Shown here one piece after another: positions 59,008-64,000 of a stretch of DNA of 64,000 nt. The notes beneath the pieces were generated by a model. The model saw only the letters and a list, made by a program, of their open reading frames with translations, made no database searches and was not told the origin of the DNA. The first letter of the stretch is position 1. Every line of letters begins with the position of its first letter. The position numbers were made by a program, and so were the translations under genes. Source of the DNA: Streptomyces sp. ISL-66 (lineage in GTDB: Bacteria > Actinomycetota > Actinomycetes > Streptomycetales > Streptomycetaceae); contig NZ_JAGGOW010000117.1 in the NCBI RefSeq assembly GCF_018614135.1, positions 1-64,000 on the forward strand, given 5' to 3'.

Positions 59008-60018
59008 TCAGTACGGCCGAGCCCGCTTCGCGAAGGCCGGCGACAGCTCGTTCTGCGAGGTACTCGGGAAGGCGACGGTGTTCGGGTCCCCGTCCGAGAC
59101 GTAGCGGTTCTTCCCGGCGGCGAGCTTGTCCAGCCAACGCGACGAACCGAACTCGGCGTCCTCGTCCTTGGGGCCCGCCGAGCGGATCCGGGGGATCGCG
59201 CCGGGTGCGAACGCCTTGGCGAACGGCGAGACCGAGGGGTTGGCCCCCACGAGGTACACCCCGTCGTAGCGGTAGCCCGTTCCCCGCGTGGCGAGCCCCG
59301 CCGGCTGGGGCATGGCACCGAAAGGCAGGGCGAGCGACGTGACCTGCGTCCCGGGCGCGGCCTTCTCGATCGCCTGCTGTCCGGCAAAGATCGCCCGCGT
59401 GGCGGCCGCCTGGTCCAGGGAGCGCAGGTTCTCGTGGCGGTCGGTGTGGTTGGCGACCTCGTGCCCGTGCTCCTTCAGCCAGGTCAGCGCCTTGGCGGAA
59501 CCGGTGGCCGAGAAGGCGTCCGCGTTGACGAAGAAGGTCGCCACCGGCTTGAACGCGGGGTACTTCTGCGCCGTCTCCGTCAAGATGGCGACGGCGGTGT
59601 CCCGCGCCGGGGTGCCGTCCGGGTCGAGGTGCACCTGACTGTTGGTCGAGTCGTCGAACGTGAGGACCACCGGGTGCATGCCGGCCGGGATGTCGATGCG
59701 GCCCGTCTGGAAGTCCCGGGCGGTCACCGGCACGTAGTTCTCCCGGGCGAGACGCTCCAGCTCGGCCCGGAAGTCGGCCGGGGTGCGGTCGTAGACGCTG
59801 GCCGGTTTCTCGGTGAGCTGGTGGTACATCAGCACCGGTACTTGGCCGAGTTCATTGGCGCCGACCTCCGCCGGGGCCTTCGCGGCGACGGGACCGACCG
59901 CCGCCGGTGAGGCGGTCGCGTGGCGTCCCCCGGCGGCCGGTGACGGCCCCGTGGAACAGCCGGAGGCGAGCAGGGCGGCGCCGGCCAGGGCGCCGAGCGG
60001 GACGAGCGGATGGCGCAT
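59008..60018 (-). CDS. polysaccharide deacetylase lipoprotein (CE4)
   Basis: This is a secreted, lipid-anchored NodB-type deacetylase. ATG 60018 is preferred because AAGGGG lies 9 bases ahead. An alternative GTG is five codons upstream. The signal ends in the lipobox LASGC. After a Ser/Pro/Ala linker comes the catalytic domain with VPVLMYHQLTEK, VLTFDDSTNS (metal-binding Asp pair) and HEVANHTDRHENL (metal-binding His pair). It should remove acetyl groups from N-acetylhexosamine polymers at the cell surface. It is divergent from a DUF4015 glycosidase-like gene with about 210 bp between. Confidence 0.88.
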   Translation of the reverse strand: MRHPLVPLGALAGAALLASGCSTGPSPAAGGRHATASPAAVGPVAAKAPAEVGANELGQVPVLMYHQLTEKPASVYDRTPADFRAELERLARENYVPVTARDFQTGRIDIPAGMHPVVLTFDDSTNSQVHLDPDGTPARDTAVAILTETAQKYPAFKPVATFFVNADAFSATGSAKALTWLKEHGHEVANHTDRHENLRSLDQAAATRAIFAGQQAIEKAAPGTQVTSLALPFGAMPQPAGLATRGTGYRYDGVYLVGANPSVSPFAKAFAPGAIPRIRSAGPKDEDAEFGSSRWLDKLAAGKNRYVSDGDPNTVAFPSTSQNELSPAFAKRARPY

Positions 60019-60227
60019 GACAAGCCCCTTCACGGCGAATGTGTCGCGCCATTCCTACCTGCGACGGGAGCCCGCATACCGCACTGTCCTCTGCATGGCG
60101 TAGCCGCTGCGCCGGGACCGAACGCGGCCGTTCGTGTGAAAAACGATCGGAAGGAGACGACCGGCACGCCGTGCGGCAATGAATGAAGGCAGCATCCCGC
60201 CCGGCCCACGGCACGAAGGACGTCATG

Positions 60228-61853
60228 ATGTCCCCCACACGCATATCCCACTCCGTCCCCTCCCTCCGTCCGCGCCGCCCGGCCCGTCTGGGCGCCCTGA
60301 TAGCGACGACCGGGGCGCTCACACTGGCCGGAGCAGGCGTCGGAGCCTGGACATTCCTCGCGCCGGGTCCGGACATCCAGGGTCTGGGCGACGGCGCCGT
60401 CCTCGACGGGCGCAAGGCCGCACAGGTCAGCGCCTACCTCGCCGCCGACGAGGCCGGCGGCAGGGACAGACTGCGCGCCACCCTGGACGGCGCGGCGCTC
60501 CCCGTCACACCTGAGGGCGCGCGCCTGAAACTGGCCCTCCCTCACCTCAAGGAGGGTCGGCACACGCTGGTGGTGGCGGGCGGCAGCAGTCTCCCCTTCG
60601 CGTCGTACCGCAAGGTCGTGGGCTTCAGTGTGGACGCCACCGCTCCCGAGCTGAAGGTGGCCGACCCCGAGATCAAGAACGTCGCCGCCCCCGTGACCAT
60701 CACCGGCAATGCCTCCATCGACGCCGAGGTGACCGTCAACGGCAAGAAGGTCCCCGTCGACAAAGCCGGGGCCTTCAAAGCCACTGTTCCCAAGGGCATA
60801 CCCGTCGTCACGGTCACCGCAGTGGACCGCGCCGGAAACACCACCGCCAAGGACGTGTCCGCGCGGGGACGTCGCCCCATGATCCGTGCCGCGCACATCA
60901 CCGCCATCGGCTGGGGCGACAACACGCTGCGCGGCGACATCCTCGCCCTGGTCCGCAGCGGCAAGCTCAACGCCGTCGAGCTGGACGTCAAGGACGAGGA
61001 CGGCGAGGTCGGGTACGCGTCCCAGGTGCCGCTGGCCCGCCAGATCGGAGCGGCCAAGGGCTACTACGACGCCCGCAAGGCGATCGCCGAAATCCACGCC
61101 GCCGGCGCCCAGGTCATCGGCCGCGTCGTTGCCTTCCGCGACCCCAAGCTCGCCTCCGCCTCATGGAAGTCCGGCAAGCGCGACCAGCTCGTGCTGAATC
61201 CGGCCGGACAGCCCTACGACGGCGGCCACTACGGCGCCCTGTCCTTCACCAACTTCGCCAACCCCGCTGTCCGCAAGTACAACCAGGACCTCGCCGTCGA
61301 AGCGGCTCGGCTAGGCTTTGACGACATCCTCTACGACTACGTGCGCCGCCCGGACGGCCCGCTGTCGCACATGCGCTTCCCGGGCATCGGTACCGCCACG
61401 CCCGAGCAGTCCATCACCTCGTTCGTCGCCGACACCCGGACCGCTCTGCGTCCGCACGCCAAGTACCTCGGCGTCTCGGTCTTCGGCATCGCCGCCACCC
61501 GGCCCACCGAGATCGCCCAGGACATCGGGGCCTTGGCCAAGGTCACCGACTACATCGCACCGATGGTCTACCCCTCCCACTGGGGCCCGGGGGAGTACGG
61601 CGTCGCGCAGCCCGACACCGCCCCGTACGCGATCGTGCAGCGTTCGCTCGCCGACTTCGCCCGCCAGGCGAAGGGCACGCGGACCGAAATCGTCCCGTGG
61701 CTCCAGGACTTCTCGATGGGCAGCACCTACGGGCCGGCCGAGGTGGCCGAACAGATCAAGGCCGCGGCGGCCAACAAGATGAATTCCTTCATCCTGTGGA
61801 ACGCCGGTGCCCGCTACCAGGGCACGGCGCTCCAGCAGATCGCCACGCGCTGA
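60228..61853 (+). CDS. DUF4015 putative glycoside hydrolase with Ig-like domains
   Basis: The membrane-anchored or secreted protein has 541 residues. ATG 60228 is chosen from three candidates because AAGGA lies 7 bases ahead. Residues of about 20-50 hold an Arg-rich stretch and a hydrophobic signal/anchor. Residues of about 60-220 form two Ig-like beta domains (GKKVPVDKAGAFKATVPKGIPVVTVTAVDRAGNTT in pieces). From about 225 comes a TIM-barrel GH-like DUF4015 domain: LNAVELDVKDEDGEVGYAS, AQVIGRVVAFRDPKLA, DDILYDYVRRPDG and YIAPMVYPSHWGPGEYG. With the divergent deacetylase it probably trims an exopolysaccharide. A perfect terminator follows. Confidence 0.82.
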   Translation: MSPTRISHSVPSLRPRRPARLGALIATTGALTLAGAGVGAWTFLAPGPDIQGLGDGAVLDGRKAAQVSAYLAADEAGGRDRLRATLDGAALPVTPEGARLKLALPHLKEGRHTLVVAGGSSLPFASYRKVVGFSVDATAPELKVADPEIKNVAAPVTITGNASIDAEVTVNGKKVPVDKAGAFKATVPKGIPVVTVTAVDRAGNTTAKDVSARGRRPMIRAAHITAIGWGDNTLRGDILALVRSGKLNAVELDVKDEDGEVGYASQVPLARQIGAAKGYYDARKAIAEIHAAGAQVIGRVVAFRDPKLASASWKSGKRDQLVLNPAGQPYDGGHYGALSFTNFANPAVRKYNQDLAVEAARLGFDDILYDYVRRPDGPLSHMRFPGIGTATPEQSITSFVADTRTALRPHAKYLGVSVFGIAATRPTEIAQDIGALAKVTDYIAPMVYPSHWGPGEYGVAQPDTAPYAIVQRSLADFARQAKGTRTEIVPWLQDFSMGSTYGPAEVAEQIKAAAANKMNSFILWNAGARYQGTALQQIATR

Positions 61854-61892
61854 CGGGGCCGGCCGTACGGGTCTGAGTGGCCCTCGGCCGTA

Positions 61893-61923
61893 TGGGAGGC
61901 GGGGCGTTCGGCCCCGCCTCCCA
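61893..61923 (+). terminator. very strong terminator hairpin
   Basis: TGGGAGGCGGGGC (61893-61905), loop GTTCG, exact complement GCCCCGCCTCCCA (61911-61923), 40 bp after the DUF4015 stop. Confidence 0.85.
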
Positions 61924-62177
61924 CAGCAGTTCCCGCGTCGGTGGGCGGCGGCAGCCCTGAAGCTACCCAGGACGCCTTGTCCGCCCTCGAAGCCCGTATC
62001 GCTGCTCACGGAGACGGCTTCCTGCGCGGGGTGAGCTGACCGGCCTGTCAACCAGCAGTCAAAGCCCAAGAGAACCGGGCCATGCCCGCGGACATGGGTG
62101 GTATTTTCCCAGTCGCACCCGGTTCCCCCCAGACGCCTGCTGCGAGACGTCCTCTGTGGGGCTGCTGGCCCGTTGGG

Positions 62178-62354
62178 CTATTGGCCCTGGTCTCGGCCCA
62201 TCTGGTCCTTGAGCTTGTCCTGGGCGGTGTCGACCTGGCCGCTGTACTTGCCCTGGGACTTGTCGTCGACGAAGTCACCGGCCTTGTCGATGCCTTTGCC
62301 AGCCTGGTCTTCGTGACCCTTGAGCATCTGCTTCAGCTTGTCCAGTACGGACAT
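62178..62354 (-). CDS. MT0933/Rv0909-type antitoxin-like small protein, 58 residues
   Basis: ATG at 62354 follows AGGAGG (62360-62365). The product reads MSVLDKLKQMLKGHEDQAGK, then GIDKAGDFVDDKSQGKYSGQ and VDTAQDKLKDQMGRDQGQ. This highly charged helical protein matches the MT0933 antitoxin-like family of actinobacteria. In M. tuberculosis the homologue is paired with the Rv0910 toxin, but no toxin gene follows here, so its role may be different. The gene is shorter than most ORF cut-offs. Confidence 0.8.
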   Translation of the reverse strand: MSVLDKLKQMLKGHEDQAGKGIDKAGDFVDDKSQGKYSGQVDTAQDKLKDQMGRDQGQ

Positions 62355-62482
62355 GGTGGACCTCCTGCAGAGATTTCCGGACTACTTCAGGATCGCGGAT
62401 CCCCACCCACACTGCATCGCGAGTGGTGTCCGATGGGGTGTGTCGTCGTCACCGCTGGGGGCGCGCCCCCGGGGAAATCAAG

Positions 62483-62785
62483 TGAGCACGGCTGTTTGCA
62501 CGGAGCTCACCAACACCTCAGGCTGGAGCGCCCCGGCCATTCCCTGGCCGTGCGCCAAGACACCCAGCGCCCCCGCACTTGCCACGCACAACGGCAAGCT
62601 GTACTGCGCGGTCCGCGGCGGAGACAACATCCACCTCTGTAACACCACCGCCACCGGCTGGAACACCTTCGCCCCCGTCACCGCCGCCGGGAAGACCCTC
62701 TCCGCCCCCGCCCTGGCTGCCTCCGACAGCGACCTGCACCTCGTCTGCCGAGCCCCGCTCTACTCCGCGACGGGACTGTCAAAGC
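62483..62785 (+). pseudogene. truncated gene for a beta-repeat (propeller-like) protein
   Basis: GTG at 62483 or nearby opens VSTAVCTELTNTSGWSAPAI, then two repeats SAPALATHNGKLYCAVRGGDN and SAPALAASDSDLHLVCRAPL in pieces. These resemble BNR/lectin-like propeller blades. The family character ends at about 62785. There the sequence passes directly into a WD40 gene remnant on the opposite strand, so the 3' part is lost. Confidence 0.5.
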
Positions 62786-63060
62786 AGGGTCCTTCACGTC
62801 CCATAGCCAGATCTGGCCGCTTCCTGTTCCCACGCCGAGCGTGCTTCCTTCGGCGTTGAAGGACAGGGAGAGCAGGTAGCCGTCCGGACACGGGATCGGC
62901 GCGCCGATCGACACGGGGGCCCGGGGGTTGGTGATGTCGTCGAGGCGGATGAGGCCGTCGGAGCCGCCGGTGGCCAGGGTGTGGCCGTCCGGGCTGATGC
63001 GGGCCGCGTACATGTTGACGTCCGGGACGGTGAGGGGTCGACCGAAAGAAAGCGGTCGGC
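62786..63060 (-). pseudogene. WD40-repeat gene fragment
   Basis: The minus strand reads PLTVPDVNMYAARISPDGHTLATGGSDGLIRLDDI in pieces, then LLSLSFNAEGSTLGVGTGSGQIWLWDVKDPA. That makes two WD40 repeats with the terminal WDV motif. There is no start and the frame ends at the junction near 62785. It is probably the remains of a large WD40/NB-ARC or kinase protein. Confidence 0.65.
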
Positions 63061-63125
63061 GGGGGTCATCGATTTCTCAGGCAACCTGGCGCCGCTTGCG
63101 GGTCGTCCCGTCTGCGGCGAGTTGT

Positions 63126-63971
63126 TCAGCCGACGCAGCTGGGAACCGCGGGGACGCTGCCGGTGCAGTTGTTCGGGTTGTTGGCGGTGACGGGGGACGA
63201 GGTGAGTGTCATGGTGCCCGACTGACGGTAGATACCGCCCGCAGCGACCGTTGCCGCGTTCCCCGAGACGGGGGTACTTGTCACGGTGAGAATGCCGTCG
63301 ACGGACGCGATGCCACCACCGTGTGCACCCTTGTTGGTCCCGCTGACGTCGCTGCTGGTCAGGGTCGCCGTACTGGCGTTGTACAGCCCACCGCCGTTCC
63401 CGACGGCGGTGTTGCCGGACAGGGTGCTGCCGGTGAACGTCGCCGCCGCGCCGGCTCCGCCGCTGTGCACGCCGCCCCCGGTGCCGGTGGCCTTGCTGTT
63501 CTTCACGGCGCTGTTGGTGAGGGTCAGCGCGCCGAAGTTCAGAATGCCGCCGCCGTTGGCCGGGAGCAGGCCCAGCAGCGCTTTGGCGGAACCGTTGCTG
63601 ACGGTTACGCCCTTGAGCGTGAGGTTCCCCGTGTCGGTGACCCGGAAAATGCGGAAGTTCGCCGATCCGGTGCGGGTGATGACGTTGTTGTCCCCCTCGA
63701 AGGTGATGACGGTGGAGATGGCCGGCAGGCCGTCCGGGCCCTGGGTCAGGCTGCTGTTGTAGGCAGACGTCAGGTTGTAGGTGCAGCCCGCGGCCAGCGT
63801 GATGACTCCCCCGCCGGCGTCGTTGGTCGTGGTGACCGCGGCTACCAGGGAGGCTGCGGAGCAGGGCACTGCGGCCGCGTCGGCCCGTGCGGCGGCGGGC
63901 ACGGCCATGGCGATGCCTACGGACATGAGCACGGTCGTGGAGAGAACGGGAAAGGCGCGGGTACAACGCAC
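63126..63971 (-). CDS. secreted right-handed beta-helix protein
   Basis: The 281-residue exported protein starts at GTG 63971 behind AAGGGG, with a signal peptide ending around ARADAAAVPCS. The mature part is a parallel beta-helix: repeated turns such as GNLTLKGVTVSNGSAKALL, GALTLTNSAVKNSKATGTGGGVHSGG, AATFTGSTLSGNTAVGNGGGLYN and TLTSSDVSGTNKGAHGGGIAS in pieces. These carry the GGG(I/L/V) stacks typical of polymorphic outer-layer and pectin-lyase-like folds. No catalytic Asp/Arg set could be assigned. Cys residues near both ends (PCSAAS and NNCTGS ... SCVG) may lock the fold. It is likely a surface or adhesive protein. Confidence 0.75.
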   Translation of the reverse strand: MRCTRAFPVLSTTVLMSVGIAMAVPAAARADAAAVPCSAASLVAAVTTTNDAGGGVITLAAGCTYNLTSAYNSSLTQGPDGLPAISTVITFEGDNNVITRTGSANFRIFRVTDTGNLTLKGVTVSNGSAKALLGLLPANGGGILNFGALTLTNSAVKNSKATGTGGGVHSGGAGAAATFTGSTLSGNTAVGNGGGLYNASTATLTSSDVSGTNKGAHGGGIASVDGILTVTSTPVSGNAATVAAGGIYRQSGTMTLTSSPVTANNPNNCTGSVPAVPSCVG

Positions 63972-64000
63972 GGTGACCCCTTGCGGCTGCGGCCGGGTAA

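Noticed and set aside
57926..59104. 392-codon plus-strand frame over the oxidoreductase
   Set aside because: Antisense of a clear Gfo/Idh/MocA gene. The 18-bp repeats inflate its tail.

Overview
The window looks like a stretch of Streptomyces chromosome. Base composition is very GC-rich, with G or C at almost every third codon position. There are many GTG starts and GGAGG-type ribosome binding sites, numerous secreted proteins, an AfsR/SARP-type regulator, a DasR-like site ahead of a chitinase, a TipA-like MerR regulator and a DUF4142 protein. Broken genes and insertion-sequence relics are common, which suggests an accessory part of the chromosome such as an arm. No rRNA, tRNA, CRISPR array or replication origin was seen.

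Layout. 0.5-13.3 kb: a broken TAP-type hydrolase, a secreted CHAP/beta-propeller-like protein, a large SARP-NB-ARC-TPR regulator, a lipoprotein, a broken histidine kinase, a phosphoketolase, a small secreted protein, a truncated FAD monooxygenase and a sirtuin. 13.4-15.2 kb: a GH18 chitinase with a DasR-type element. 15.2-19.8 kb: a type III polyketide synthase/methyltransferase/flavoprotein operon resembling the srs phenolic-lipid operon, with a divergent UbiA-like prenyltransferase and an MpaB-family protein. 19.9-25.5 kb: a two-unit arsenic island (arsC // arsR-acr3, then arsR2-arsN1 // flavoprotein-MFS) with clear inverted-repeat operators in both divergent intergenic regions. 25.7-29.4 kb: a membrane protein, a methyltransferase/TetR divergent pair with twin palindromic operators, and a DUF4142 protein. 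29.8-31.3 kb: an MpaB-family domain fused to four EF-hands.

31.3-53.5 kb mixes intact genes with debris of IS5, IS21 (istA and istB), IS630 and ISL3 elements. The intact genes are a TipA-like regulator coupled to a glycosyltransferase, an alpha/beta hydrolase, a cold-shock protein, an MFS pump, a ZIP transporter, an HATPase protein, lipoproteins, a MocR regulator facing a DJ-1/PfpI protein, and a copper-radical oxidase facing a His-Pro repeat protein. Broken genes here are an XRE regulator, a family 2 glycosyltransferase, and an HxlR/MFS pair that seems to have lost both 5' ends in one deletion.

53.5-64 kb: a GNAT acetyltransferase, a secreted lipase, a caspase-fold protein whose catalytic residues look degenerate, with a small downstream partner, a Gfo/Idh/MocA oxidoreductase, a divergent polysaccharide deacetylase / DUF4015 glycosidase pair, a 58-residue MT0933-type protein, two truncated genes abutting tail to tail, and a secreted beta-helix protein.

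The observations most worth a second look are the MpaB-EF-hand fusion, the pseudo-caspase pair, the His-Pro protein beside the copper-radical oxidase, the srs-like operon with its UbiA neighbour, and several self-consistent operator sets.
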